A DNA stretch of 64,000 nt from Kingella negevensis (GCF_030177895.1 NZ_CP123448.1:1488001-1552000); one strand, 5' to 3'. Positions 31,428 through 40,398 are shown, counted from the stretch's first letter. The notes: generated by a model from the sequence alone, not told the origin. Numbers and translations are program-made.

Positions 31428-32588
31428 TCAGGCAGCCTGAAATTTTCTACTCAACACAAAATCAGTTATCACGCATAAAACGATTGTCATCGCCATCACA
31501 GGCAAAGTATTACCCACGCTTAATGGGTGTGCCAGCCAATAGCGATACAAACCAAAACCCAACAACCAAATCAGCACATTTCGCCCATTCACATTTTGCT
31601 CACAAACAGGTTTTTTCAAAATAAAAAAGTCTGCAATCAAAATCGCAATCATCGGCGCAAACACCGAACCAATCCAATACAAAAAATCCGTAATGTCGTT
31701 CATCGAGAACAACATCGCTGCGATGGTGCAAAGTACTGTTATCGCGATTGCAAACGATTTTTCAGGCAGCCTTTGCCAAATGGCTTGCGTGGAAATACTT
31801 GCCGAATGTACGTCCAAAAAAGTGGTGGTAACGGTGGAAAACACAATCATCAACACGCCGATTGCGCCCAAACCCAAATTCAGCAAAATCTTCGCCAAAT
31901 CTGTTTCGCCAACAAACAACGCCATACCCAAACCCATCGCATACATCCACGAACTCATCACGCCATACGCCACGCTGCTGATTAAGGCAGCCTGAAAAGG
32001 TTTGCTTGCGGAACGTGTATAGTCGCTCACCAATGGCAACCACGACAACGGCATAACCGCCGCCAACTCTATCGCCGCGCCAAAACTCATCGCTTCACCA
32101 GTTGGCATTTTCAGACTGCCTGAAAAGATTTTGGTGGAAATCACCAGCGTAACCAATAGCAAAGCCAATACCGCCAGCAAATTAATTTTGCTCAAATAGC
32201 GATTGCCTAGCCACAGCCACAACACAATCAAACCACCAATCAGCGCACACCAAAGCACATGATTCATCACACCAAACACTTGCGCTGCGGCTGCACCATC
32301 GTAAATCATAATTGCCGTCCAGCCGACCAGTTGCATCACGTTCAGCAAGGCAAACAGCCGTCCGCCTATTTGTCCAAAGCTGCTTTTCACGGTTTCCATA
32401 GCCGTTTGTTGGCGTACCGCGCCAATATAGCCAGCCAAGAAAAACAACACGCCGCCAATCAAATGTCCCAGCACAATCGCCAACAAACCCTGCTGCCAAC
32501 CGAGTGGCGCAAAAAATGTTCCCGTTAAAATTTCCGCTAGTGATACCGCCGCACCTGCCCACAACACAGCATAAGAAAACAGTTTCAT
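31428..32588 (-). CDS. cytX: CytX-type transporter (NCS1), thiamine-precursor uptake
   Basis: A 386-residue inner-membrane carrier with about 12 membrane segments (from MKLFSYAVLWAGAAVSLAEI). The family is the NCS1 CytX group, linked to hydroxymethylpyrimidine uptake where it lies beside thi genes. It is the last gene of the thiM-thiD-tenA-thiE-cytX operon and overlaps thiE by 4 bp. The final residues FQAA and the TGA stop are encoded by a DUS. The substrate is inferred from family and context. Confidence 0.88.
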   Translation of the reverse strand: MKLFSYAVLWAGAAVSLAEILTGTFFAPLGWQQGLLAIVLGHLIGGVLFFLAGYIGAVRQQTAMETVKSSFGQIGGRLFALLNVMQLVGWTAIMIYDGAAAAQVFGVMNHVLWCALIGGLIVLWLWLGNRYLSKINLLAVLALLLVTLVISTKIFSGSLKMPTGEAMSFGAAIELAAVMPLSWLPLVSDYTRSASKPFQAALISSVAYGVMSSWMYAMGLGMALFVGETDLAKILLNLGLGAIGVLMIVFSTVTTTFLDVHSASISTQAIWQRLPEKSFAIAITVLCTIAAMLFSMNDITDFLYWIGSVFAPMIAILIADFFILKKPVCEQNVNGRNVLIWLLGFGLYRYWLAHPLSVGNTLPVMAMTIVLCVITDFVLSRKFQAA

Positions 32589-33250
32589 GCGAATATCTCC
32601 CGTAGTTGGCGCACGGCAGCCGCCTTATCCGCTGCTTGCGTAATCGCAGAGATCACAGCCACGCCGTCAGCGCCTGCTTGACGCAATAATTTTGCATTTT
32701 CCAGCGTAATCCCACCAATCGCCACCAACGGTTTATCGCCAATCAGTTGCCGAGCGGTTCGCACAAATTCCACGCCGAGATTTTGCACCGCGTCAGGTTT
32801 GGATTGAGTCGGAAAAATCGCACCCACCGCAAAATAATCTATTTCAGGCAGCCTGAAACTGCTTTGCAAATGCTCAACCGAACTATTGGAAATCCCCAAA
32901 AATAATTTCCCATTCGTCAATTTCACGGCTTCCACCGCCGCCATATCCGATTGCCCGATGTGAACGCCGTCTGCGCCCAAGTTAACCGCCAACGCCACAT
33001 CATTATTCAACACAAACGGCACACCAAATTGACGGCATAAATCCCGACAATCTTTGGCTAATTCAATCATTTGATTTTCATCTTGCAAAGAAAACTCGCC
33101 TTTTTCGCGCAACTGAAAACAGGTAATCCCATTTTGCAAAGCCGTTTCCAAAACGCCCAATAATTTTTGCTGTGGCGAACCGCTTGTTTCGTGGCGACAA
33201 TCTTGTGTGCCAGCAACAAAATAGACTTTTAACATTTCGCGTTCAAACAT
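32585..33250 (-). CDS. thiE: Thiamine-phosphate synthase
   Basis: A 221-residue TIM barrel that joins HMP-PP and thiazole phosphate. Motifs: CFQLREKGEFS, VPFVLNNDVALAVNLGADGV followed by HIGQSDM, VGAIFPTQSKPDA and AIGGITLENA. I chose ATG 33250, preceded by AAAGGAAAAAAT; a longer frame to 33283 would add a DUS-derived peptide. It starts 11 bp after the tenA stop and overlaps cytX by 4 bp. Key phosphate- and pyrimidine-binding segments are intact. Confidence 0.95.
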   Translation of the reverse strand: MFEREMLKVYFVAGTQDCRHETSGSPQQKLLGVLETALQNGITCFQLREKGEFSLQDENQMIELAKDCRDLCRQFGVPFVLNNDVALAVNLGADGVHIGQSDMAAVEAVKLTNGKLFLGISNSSVEHLQSSFRLPEIDYFAVGAIFPTQSKPDAVQNLGVEFVRTARQLIGDKPLVAIGGITLENAKLLRQAGADGVAVISAITQAADKAAAVRQLREIFA

Positions 33251-33261
33251 ATTTTTTCCTT

Positions 33262-33933
33262 TCAGGCAGCCTGCATACGCCATTCATGCTGCTGATACGC
33301 GCTATCCCAAAACAGCCATTCCAATTTTGCCGATGTGGTGTAGGCAATGTGCATTTTCGCCAAAGTTTCGGCATCAACACGACTGGCGACATCATCAATC
33401 AAATCAATCGCTTTGCGAACAGATTGATGAAATTCATCGCCAGCGTAAGTATCAATCCACGCTTGATAAGGATTATTCGGGACAGATTGATGATAAATCG
33501 CGCTGCCAACTTCCGCATAAATCCAAAAACACGGCAATAAACTTGCCAAAACAACAGGATAACTTTCCGACCACGCAGTCGCCAATAAATACGATGTGTA
33601 ATGGTGCGATGCTTCGGTTAAAGGCGTGTTGGCGAATTGTTCCGCGCTGATGCCAAATTGCTGCATAAAACCACCGTGTAATTGACGTTCCACCGCCACC
33701 GCGCCTTGTGCAAATTGCGAAAATTGCAAAATCCCATTCGCATCAAAGGCTTTGGCAGCACACACCGACAAAGCGCGTCCGTAGGCTTCCAAATAATGCG
33801 CGTCCTGAATCACATAATGGCAAAACGCATCTTGCGCCAAAGTGCCTTGCGCCAATTCTTGATTAAACGGCAAATTCAATGTTTCTTGATACAACGCTTC
33901 ATTGCGTTGCCAAACGTCTTTTGAAAATAACAT
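33262..33933 (-). CDS. tenA: TenA-family aminopyrimidine aminohydrolase (thiaminase II)
   Basis: A 223-residue all-helical cytoplasmic enzyme that hydrolyses aminomethyl-pyrimidine to HMP for salvage of degraded thiamine. Family features include the start LFSKDVWQRNEALYQETLNL, FCHYVIQDAHYLEAYGRAL, the EASHHYTSYL region and LLPCFWIYAEVG, with the active-site Cys expected near CYS-type positions in that segment. It is the third gene of the thiamine salvage operon. The stop codon TGA is part of a DUS (C-terminus MQAA). Confidence 0.94.
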   Translation of the reverse strand: MLFSKDVWQRNEALYQETLNLPFNQELAQGTLAQDAFCHYVIQDAHYLEAYGRALSVCAAKAFDANGILQFSQFAQGAVAVERQLHGGFMQQFGISAEQFANTPLTEASHHYTSYLLATAWSESYPVVLASLLPCFWIYAEVGSAIYHQSVPNNPYQAWIDTYAGDEFHQSVRKAIDLIDDVASRVDAETLAKMHIAYTTSAKLEWLFWDSAYQQHEWRMQAA

Positions 33934-33960
33934 TTTGATTTTCCTTGTGTAAATTTATTT

Positions 33961-34776
33961 TCAGGCAGCCTGAAAATCATCACGCAACGCCCAATGATTA
34001 ACCGCACCATGCCCATGCCCGATGTTAATCGGATTGCTGATTGCACGGCTAATCCCTTGTTTCGCCAACTGAATAGCGGATAACGCGTCCGTGCCTTTCG
34101 CCAATTCCGCCGCAATACAAGCCGAAAACGTGCAACCTGTGCCGTGCGTGTGGCGCGTGTCAAAACGCGGCGATTCCAACACCAAATTTTCATCACGCGC
34201 AAACACCCAGTCACGACACATCGCGCTTGCAGAATTGCCCAAATGTCCGCCCTTAATCACCACCGTTTCCGCGCCCAAATCTTGTAAAATCCGCGCCGCC
34301 CGTTCCGCGTCCGTGTCCGATTGCACTGCCACGCCTGTCAGCATTTCCGTTTCGGGCAAATTGGGCGTAACCACTTTGGCGCGTGGCAACAATTCACGTT
34401 TCAACGCATTTAAAGCACTTTCCTGCAACAACGGCGCACCGCCTTTCGCCACCATCACAGGGTCAAGCACCAAAGCACCAAAATCGTATTTTTGAATCGA
34501 ATTTGCCACACATTCAATCACTTCCGCCGTGCCAAGCATACCGATTTTATACGCCCGAATATCAAAATCCGCGCCAATCGCGTCAATCTGCGCCGAAATC
34601 ATTTCCAACGGCAAAACGTGAATACCATGAACGCCCAAGGTATTTTGCGCCGTAACCGCCGTCAAAACGCTTGTACCAAACGCGCCACGCATTTGAAAGG
34701 TTTTCAAATCGGCTTGAATACCTGCACCGCCACCGCTATCCGAGCCAGCAATCGTTAAAACTTGAGAAATCATCAT
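33961..34776 (-). CDS. thiD: Hydroxymethylpyrimidine kinase / phosphomethylpyrimidine kinase
   Basis: A 271-residue ribokinase-fold enzyme that phosphorylates HMP twice. Motifs: VLTIAGSDSGGGAGIQADLK at the start, TAVTAQNTLGV, DPVMVAKGGAPLL, TPNLPETEMLTG, and the anion hole and catalytic Asp in HTHGTGCTFSACIA. I chose ATG 34776 (GAAAGGGAAA upstream). It ends in FQAA with a DUS-encoded stop. It is the second gene of the operon; a repeat-rich 154-bp gap separates it from thiM. Confidence 0.95.
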   Translation of the reverse strand: MMISQVLTIAGSDSGGGAGIQADLKTFQMRGAFGTSVLTAVTAQNTLGVHGIHVLPLEMISAQIDAIGADFDIRAYKIGMLGTAEVIECVANSIQKYDFGALVLDPVMVAKGGAPLLQESALNALKRELLPRAKVVTPNLPETEMLTGVAVQSDTDAERAARILQDLGAETVVIKGGHLGNSASAMCRDWVFARDENLVLESPRFDTRHTHGTGCTFSACIAAELAKGTDALSAIQLAKQGISRAISNPINIGHGHGAVNHWALRDDFQAA

Positions 34777-34798
34777 TTTCCCTTTCAACATAAAAGCC

Positions 34799-34826
34799 GT
34801 AGGGTAGGGGCTTGCACCCACCCTAC
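34799..34826. repeat. Extragenic palindrome GTAGGGT...ACCCTAC
   Basis: A perfect 7-bp inverted repeat around GGGGCTTGCACCC. It belongs to a loose family of GTAGG-(G/C)TGGG palindromes also seen at 8409, 50112-50173 and 59726-59785. It lies in the thiM-thiD gap next to the interspersed repeat at 34877-34928. Confidence 0.55.
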
Positions 34827-34876
34827 GCAAAAATTGTTGTGTACAGAATTTAAAAATAAAGTTTTTCAGGCTGCCT

Positions 34877-34928
34877 GAACGTGGCGTATCGCCGCCACCC
34901 CCACTCTTTCGCGCCGTGAAACTCAACC
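34877..34928. repeat. Short interspersed repeat, copy 2
   Basis: GAACGTGGCGTATCGCCGCC followed by ACCCCCACTCTTTCGCGCCGTG. It shares its sequence with 29288-29338 and 59666-59708 and sits directly after a DUS. Confidence 0.6.
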
Positions 34929-34930
34929 AT

Positions 34931-35749
34931 TTATGTCAAAAAATCCAAATCTACATTTGCGAACTGCGCCACCTGTTCCTCGTTGATTGCTGCCAACGAA
35001 TCCAACAACCGCACCGCAAAAGTCCCCGTTTGTGAATCCGCCAAACCTTGTGCTGCCAATTCCCCAGCCACCGCGTAAACCATACACGCTTCGCAGGCTG
35101 CCTGAAACGCCAACTCACGCGGCGCAACCGCCACAAACGCCCCCACCACCGCACTCAACAAACACCCCGAAGCCGTCACTTTCGGAAACAACGCCACGCC
35201 ATTACTTAACCGCGCCACCTGTTTGCCGTCCGACACAAAATCCTGTTCGCCACTCAATACCGCCACGCAGGAAAATTTCTGCGCCACCGTTTTCGCGATG
35301 TCCGCCAAATTGCCTGAACCTTTGCCAGCGTCCACGCCTTTCGCTTGCCAGTCCACGCCAGCCAAATACGCCAATTCGCCAGCGTTGCCCCGAATCGCGG
35401 TAAACGAAATGTCATTTACCAATTTCGCCACCGTGTTGCGCCGCAACTGGCTTGCGCCCACCGCCACAGGGTCAAGCACCACAGGCACATTCGCCCGATT
35501 GGCTGCCACGCCAGCCACCAACATTGCCGCCACTTTTTCATCGGACGGCGTACCCAAATTCAACACCACCGCGCTGCTGATTGCTGCCAATTCCGCCATT
35601 TCGTCAGGGCTTTCCGCCATCATCGGCGATGCGCCAATCGCCAACAAACCATTCGCGGTAAAATTTGCCGACACCAAATTGGTAATATTGTGAATCAACG
35701 GATTGCGTTCACGAACCACATTTAAAAATTGAGCTTGAAAAGTTTGCAT
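34931..35749 (-). CDS. thiM: Hydroxyethylthiazole kinase
   Basis: A 272-residue ribokinase-fold enzyme that phosphorylates the thiazole alcohol for thiamine salvage. Motifs: PLIHNITNLVSANFTANGLL, GASPMMAESPDEM, DPVAVGAS, RGNAGELAYLAGV and KVTASGCLLSAVVGAF. The last segment usually reads GTGC; here it is ASGC, with the catalytic Cys kept. It is the first gene of the operon, with the TPP riboswitch about 155 bp upstream. Confidence 0.95.
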   Translation of the reverse strand: MQTFQAQFLNVVRERNPLIHNITNLVSANFTANGLLAIGASPMMAESPDEMAELAAISSAVVLNLGTPSDEKVAAMLVAGVAANRANVPVVLDPVAVGASQLRRNTVAKLVNDISFTAIRGNAGELAYLAGVDWQAKGVDAGKGSGNLADIAKTVAQKFSCVAVLSGEQDFVSDGKQVARLSNGVALFPKVTASGCLLSAVVGAFVAVAPRELAFQAACEACMVYAVAGELAAQGLADSQTGTFAVRLLDSLAAINEEQVAQFANVDLDFLT

Positions 35750-35834
35750 GATTGAATTTCCCTAAAAAAATATGTTCAGGCTGCCTGAAAACGGAAAACA
35801 GAAAAAATCCAATTAGTAAAGAGATAGAAAACAG

Positions 35835-35873
35835 AAAAGCACACTTGCGCCATAAATGGGCAAATGTGCTTTT
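35835..35873 (-). terminator. Riboswitch expression-platform terminator
   Basis: On the minus strand AAAAGCACATTTGC pairs with GCAAGTGTGCTTTT (one mismatch), followed by CTGTTTTC. It lies about 30 bp downstream of the TPP aptamer and before thiM, as expected for premature termination when TPP is bound. The U tract is imperfect. Confidence 0.65.
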
Positions 35874-35904
35874 AAGATTGAATAGGGGAATAGATATTCA
35901 TTTA

Positions 35905-35983
35905 GTTTCCTACGTCAGTGCTAACTGTATCAGGTTCACGGGTATTTCTCAGCCGCCGACTGGCAGCACCCCGACTAAAAAAG
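35905..35983 (-). promoter_or_regulatory. TPP riboswitch (THI element)
   Basis: On the minus strand the sequence has the diagnostic blocks GGGGTGCTGCCAG, GGCTGAGAAATACCC, GTGAACCTGATACAG and GACGTAGGAA in the correct order. It precedes thiM and should lower expression of the salvage operon when thiamine pyrophosphate is plentiful. The 417-bp stretch 35750-36166 otherwise holds DUS copies and the promoter of the divergent gene. Confidence 0.95.
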
Positions 35984-36040
35984 TAGTGAGCGGTAATTCT
36001 ATATTATGAACGGTGTGAGAACAAGTTTTCTCACGAAAAC

Positions 36041-36069
36041 GCAGCCTGAAAAAACCTTAATGCTATAAT
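36041..36069 (+). promoter_or_regulatory. DUS plus TATAAT promoter for the gcr homologue
   Basis: GCAGCCTGAAA (36041-36051), 12 nt, then TGC-TATAAT (36064-36069), an extended -10. The start codon follows about 100 bp later. The same 12-nt spacing occurs at 56541-56569 and 63825-63853. Confidence 0.6.
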
Positions 36070-36166
36070 TAACCGATTCAAGATTTTAAAATTTGTTTTC
36101 AGGCTGCCATATTTATTGCGTTGTGTAATGTGGTAAATATTTTCAGGCTGCAAGAAAGGAGCAACC

Positions 36167-38164
36167 ATGCCTTGTCCCAAAAACACCAATCTAGCCGAAT
36201 TTATCGCCAACCAAGTCGCGCAGAACGATGCGTTTACCTTGCTGCAAAGTTTGGCGATTTGGTTGCGCCAGCGAAAAGGCAAATTTGCGCCCGAACGTAT
36301 GGCGTTGCTGATTGATACTTTGGAAAAGCACCCCGAACTGTGTACGCAAATCGCTGAACTGCTGGGCAAATGGCTAGGCAGTATGCGCCTGTATCCTTTG
36401 CTGATTAGCGCAGGGATTTTTTCGCGCAAAGGCTTTCGTGGCGAATTGGGGGCGCGGTTATACGAATATCTCAACCCTGCCTACAAAGACCCAAATGATT
36501 TGCGTGATGTGTTTGCGCTGCTGTTTGTGCAAGCACGAGATTCGCGTTGGATTCATGCGATTGAGCCGAAAATGTGGGCGCGTTTGTTTCATCTAATTTG
36601 GCAAAAAACCACGCCACAAACACGCGAAACGCTGCGCCGTTATGTGCGTTGGGAAGGCTTCCACGCGATTGAAATGCTGTCGATTTGGGTGGCGGCAGAA
36701 GCTCTTGAGCCTGATTTGGTACGGCTTGACCCGAAATTGTTGGGGCAAGAATCGGCATTTGTGGCGTTTAAGCGCGAAGTGGCTTTGTGGTTACACGCGC
36801 ACGTCAATCGCAAGGATTTTGACGATAGCCATTTGCAAGTGATGTTGCAGCAATGCCGCGATAAGGTGGACAGGCTGCGCAAACTGGGAACAGGCACGGG
36901 CGCAGGTTCGTCTATGGCGGTGGCGCATTTGTTGGAACGATTGGAACAGACATTCAACCGTATTGTGTTGCTGCTGGAAGTGTTTAGCAGAGAGAAACCG
37001 CGTTTGCGTTGCTTGCTGAAACTGGCAGATAAGCTGGCGTGTGCTTCTGCGGAGCAACACAGCGCAACGCGTTTGTGGAAACGCAGCGTAGGCATGCTTT
37101 CGCGCAGCATCACGCAAAACACGAGCGACCACGGCGAGCATTACATCACACGTACGAAAAAAGAATACATGGGCATGGTGTGGTCTGCGGCTGGTGGCGG
37201 TGTGTTGATTGCGCTGATGGCGTTGTTCAAAATTATTTATATTGGGCGCAATATTGAAAACCCGTTTGCGTATGGCGTGGCTTCGGGGCTGAATTACGGC
37301 TTGGGGTTTATGTTGATTTTTATGCTGCATTTTACGGTGGCGACCAAGCAGCCTGCGATGACGGCGGCGCGTTTTGCGGCGGCGGTGGAGCGCAATGAAA
37401 AAGGTCGCGCAGTGGATAAAAAACTGGCGCAATTATTGATTGATGTGGTGCGCTCGCAAGTGGCGGCGGTTGCTGGCAATGTGATTGTGGCGATGTCTGT
37501 GGCGATGTTGGTGGCGGTGGGCTATCGTTTGGCTTACGGCACGCCGATTTTGACGGAGGCGGAAGCGGCGTATCAAACGTATTCTGTGAATCCTTGGGGC
37601 GCAACGCTGTGGTATGCGGCGATTGCTGGGCTGTGGTTGTTCTGCTCAGGGATTATTTCGGGCTATTTTGATAACCGTTGCGATTATTTGAATTTGCGTA
37701 TGCGTTTGCGCCAACACCCTGTTTTGAAGCGTTTGCTGCCTGAAAAATTGCGCGGTAAGGTTGCGGATTATATGCACAAGAATTACGGTAGCTTAATGGG
37801 TAATCTGTGCTTTGGTATGCTGCTGGGTATGACGGCTTTTGTGGGACACGCGCTGGGCTTGCCGTTGGATATTCGCCATGTGGCGTTTTCTTCGGCGAAT
37901 ATTGGCTATGCGACGGTGGCTGGCAATGGCGGATTGCTAGTTTTTTTGCAGAGCTTTGTGTTTGTACTGCTGATTGGTGGGGTGAACTTAATGGTGAGTT
38001 TTGCGCTGACGCTGCGCGTGGCGTTGCGTGCGCGTGAGGCGAAAATTGAAAGCTGGTGGAGCGTGTTTAAGTGTGGCTATCAGTTGATTAAAGAGAAACC
38101 GTTGAGTTTGATTTTGCCTGTGGGTTTGGAAGACGGCACGGAAATGCAGCCTGAAAAAGTATAG
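36167..38164 (+). CDS. gcr: Gcr/SpecificRecomb-family membrane protein
   Basis: A 665-residue protein of the family annotated as 'site-specific recombinase' (Gcr in gonococci). The N-terminal half is soluble and helical. The C-terminal half (from about residue 345) has several membrane segments, e.g. AAGGGVLIALMALFKIIYIG and GFMLIFMLHFTVATKQPAM. I see no tyrosine- or serine-recombinase catalytic motif, so the historical name should be treated with caution. AAGGAGC precedes ATG 36167. The final residues MQPEK derive from a DUS, and the TAG stop lies in a Correia-like end. True function unknown. Confidence 0.85.
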   Translation: MPCPKNTNLAEFIANQVAQNDAFTLLQSLAIWLRQRKGKFAPERMALLIDTLEKHPELCTQIAELLGKWLGSMRLYPLLISAGIFSRKGFRGELGARLYEYLNPAYKDPNDLRDVFALLFVQARDSRWIHAIEPKMWARLFHLIWQKTTPQTRETLRRYVRWEGFHAIEMLSIWVAAEALEPDLVRLDPKLLGQESAFVAFKREVALWLHAHVNRKDFDDSHLQVMLQQCRDKVDRLRKLGTGTGAGSSMAVAHLLERLEQTFNRIVLLLEVFSREKPRLRCLLKLADKLACASAEQHSATRLWKRSVGMLSRSITQNTSDHGEHYITRTKKEYMGMVWSAAGGGVLIALMALFKIIYIGRNIENPFAYGVASGLNYGLGFMLIFMLHFTVATKQPAMTAARFAAAVERNEKGRAVDKKLAQLLIDVVRSQVAAVAGNVIVAMSVAMLVAVGYRLAYGTPILTEAEAAYQTYSVNPWGATLWYAAIAGLWLFCSGIISGYFDNRCDYLNLRMRLRQHPVLKRLLPEKLRGKVADYMHKNYGSLMGNLCFGMLLGMTAFVGHALGLPLDIRHVAFSSANIGYATVAGNGGLLVFLQSFVFVLLIGGVNLMVSFALTLRVALRAREAKIESWWSVFKCGYQLIKEKPLSLILPVGLEDGTEMQPEKV

Positions 38165-38231
38165 TTAATGCCCTTATCTTTTTAATACTGCGTTGGCAAC
38201 GCTGTACTGGTTTGAATTTAATTTACCTATA
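38160..38231. repeat. Short Correia-like element after gcr
   Basis: Starts TATAGTTAAT and ends GAATTTAATTTACCTATA. The right part GTTGGCAACGCTGTACTGG then TTTGAATTTAAT closely matches the right end of neisserial Correia elements (from memory). It is 72 bp, so internally deleted. The left TATAG contributes the gcr stop codon. A solo end, TATAGTGAATTAAATT, lies at 38285-38300 beside the guaB stop. Confidence 0.75.
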
Positions 38232-38241
38232 ACATAATAAG

Positions 38242-38278
38242 AAAAGCAGCCTGAAATAATCTTTCAGGCTGCTTTTTA
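38242..38278. terminator. Bidirectional DUS-hairpin terminator between gcr and guaB
   Basis: AAAAGCAGCCTGAAA and TTTCAGGCTGCTTTT form a symmetric stem with A and T runs on either side, suiting the two convergent genes. Confidence 0.8.
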
Positions 38279-38298
38279 ATCAAATATAGTGAATTAAA

Positions 38299-39765
38299 TT
38301 AGCGAACTTGATAATTAGGCGCTTCTTTCGTGATTTGCACATCATGCACATGAGATTCACTCATACCTGCCGACGTGATTTCCACAAATTCCGCTTTTTC
38401 GTGCATTTCCGCAATCGTTTTGCAACCCAAATAACCCATGCTTGAGCGCAAACCGCCCACCAACTGATGAATAATGTTCACAATCGGGCCTTTATGCGGC
38501 ACACGTCCCTCAATCCCTTCAGGCACATATTTGTTCGCATTATCCTGTTTTTCTTGGAAATAACGGTCATTCGAGCCTTGGCTCATCGCGCCCAGCGAAC
38601 CCATACCGCGATAAGATTTGTAGGCACGACCTTGGTACAGCTCAATTTCCCCTGGTGCTTCGTCCGTGCCCGCAAACATGCCACCGAGCATCACACAATC
38701 CGCACCAGCCGCCAATGCTTTAGCAATGTCGCCAGAAAAACGAATACCGCCGTCCGCAATCACAGAAACGCCTGTGCCTTTCAACGCTTCAGAAACATTG
38801 TGAACCGCTGTTAATTGCGGCACACCCACACCCGCTACAATACGTGTTGTGCAAATCGAACCAGGGCCAATGCCCACTTTTACCGCGTCCGCGCCAGCCG
38901 CAGCCAAATCTTTTGCCGCCGCAGCCGTTGCAATATTGCCGCCAATCACTTGCACATCAGGGAACGTTTGTTTCACCCAACGCACACGGTCAATCACACC
39001 TTGGCTATGCCCGTGTGCCGTGTCCACCACAATAATATCCACGCCAGCCGCCACCAAAGCGCGCACACGTTCTTCCGTATCCGCGCCCGTGCCAACTGCT
39101 GCGCCCACACGCAAACGACCTTCATCATCTTTATTCGCGTTTGGAAATTCCGTATTTTTGATGATGTCTTTAACCGTGATTAAACCTTTCAGTTCATCTT
39201 TATCGTTCAACACCAACACGCGCTCAATTTTATGTTCGTGCATGATTTGGCGCGCTTCTTCAATAGATGTTCCCACTGGTACAGAAACCAATTTCTCACG
39301 CGGCGTCATAATGGCAGACACAGGCAAATCCAAGCGTGTTTCAAAACGCAAATCACGGTTGGTTACAATACCAATCACTTTGCCATTTTCCACCACAGGC
39401 AAACCTGACATTTTACGTTTACGTTGCGCACGCTCTTCCAGCAAATCACGAATCAATAAATCAGGAGAGACCGTAATCGGGTCTTTTACAATCCCGCTTT
39501 CATGACGCTTCACTTTTCGCACAGCAATTGCTTGTTGTTCAGGAGTCATGTTCTTGTGGATGATACCAATACCACCTTCTTGCGCCATAGAAATCGCCAA
39601 ACGCGCTTCCGTTACCGTGTCCATTGCGGCAGAGAGTAAAGGCAAATTTAAAGAGATTGATTTGGTGAGGGAAGTTTTTAGCGAGACATCGCGAGGGAGA
39701 ATTTGAGAGTGTGCGGGAACGAGCAATACATCATCAAATGTATAGGCTTTTTCTACGATACGCAT
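38299..39765 (-). CDS. guaB: Inosine-5'-monophosphate dehydrogenase
   Basis: A 488-residue enzyme that oxidises IMP to XMP, the first step to GMP. TIM barrel with the active-site Cys loop [33 protein letters not shown] and [18 protein letters not shown] (flap). Two CBS domains lie at residues about 95-200 ([28 protein letters not shown]). Length is normal for the family. It is convergent with gcr and monocistronic, with a DUS upstream. Confidence 0.97.
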   Translation of the reverse strand: MRIVEKAYTFDDVLLVPAHSQILPRDVSLKTSLTKSISLNLPLLSAAMDTVTEARLAISMAQEGGIGIIHKNMTPEQQAIAVRKVKRHESGIVKDPITVSPDLLIRDLLEERAQRKRKMSGLPVVENGKVIGIVTNRDLRFETRLDLPVSAIMTPREKLVSVPVGTSIEEARQIMHEHKIERVLVLNDKDELKGLITVKDIIKNTEFPNANKDDEGRLRVGAAVGTGADTEERVRALVAAGVDIIVVDTAHGHSQGVIDRVRWVKQTFPDVQVIGGNIATAAAAKDLAAAGADAVKVGIGPGSICTTRIVAGVGVPQLTAVHNVSEALKGTGVSVIADGGIRFSGDIAKALAAGADCVMLGGMFAGTDEAPGEIELYQGRAYKSYRGMGSLGAMSQGSNDRYFQEKQDNANKYVPEGIEGRVPHKGPIVNIIHQLVGGLRSSMGYLGCKTIAEMHEKAEFVEITSAGMSESHVHDVQITKEAPNYQVR

Positions 39766-39950
39766 AATGCATTTTACCTTTACGTTTTGGGTTGAAAATT
39801 TCGATTAAATGCACAGAATTGTAGCATATTTGCCCTTTTCAGGCAGCCTGAAAACCAAACTTTCATGACAGCAAACACATTTAGGCAGTACAATAATCAG
39901 TCATTGTAAAAAAACCTTTAAATACTTTATTTTTATTAAGGAATATCATT

Positions 39951-40358
39951 ATGAAACTTTCTACTATTTTGACTATTGCAGCCTTCGCCATTCCCACTTC
40001 TGTCGCATTAGCAGGCACAGGCGCGTATTACGATTGCGGCAACGGCTATTTTTCAGATAAGCCAGTGGGTTTGAATACAGGTAAGTGTACTTTGAGAAGC
40101 GTACGCACAGGCGCATCTATTCCGTTGAATAATGGCAATGACCAGCCGATGAGCTTGGCAGACCGTCAAGCGGCATTAAATGCTGAAATTGCTGCAGCAA
40201 ACAAAAAAGCAGAAGAAGAAAGCGCGAAACAAGAAGCAGCCTTAAAAGCCGAAAACTGCCAACGTGCGCAAATTAATGCCAAAACAGCAGAAACCGCACG
40301 TAATAAAGAGGAAATTCTGCCACGTTATCTGGAAGACGTAGCAAGATATTGCAACTAA
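39951..40358 (+). CDS. Small secreted protein with a charged helical region
   Basis: A 135-residue protein with signal MKLSTILTIAAFAIPTSVALA. The mature N-terminus (GTGAYYDCGNGYFSDKP, then KCTLRS) holds two Cys. Residues about 65-120 are an Ala/Glu/Lys-rich likely coiled coil (AALNAEIAAANKKAEEES), and two further Cys lie near the end. AAGGAATATC precedes the ATG. I recognise no family. It lies just upstream of pilC in the same direction, but pilC has its own promoter. Confidence 0.75.
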   Translation: MKLSTILTIAAFAIPTSVALAGTGAYYDCGNGYFSDKPVGLNTGKCTLRSVRTGASIPLNNGNDQPMSLADRQAALNAEIAAANKKAEEESAKQEAALKAENCQRAQINAKTAETARNKEEILPRYLEDVARYCN

Positions 40359-40398
40359 TCTGAAACATTTTCAGGCTGCAAAGATAAGTAATAATTCA

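Noticed and set aside
36167..38164. Treating the gcr homologue as a true site-specific recombinase
   Set aside because: No tyrosine or serine recombinase catalytic residues are visible and the C-terminal half is membrane-embedded; the name is historical.
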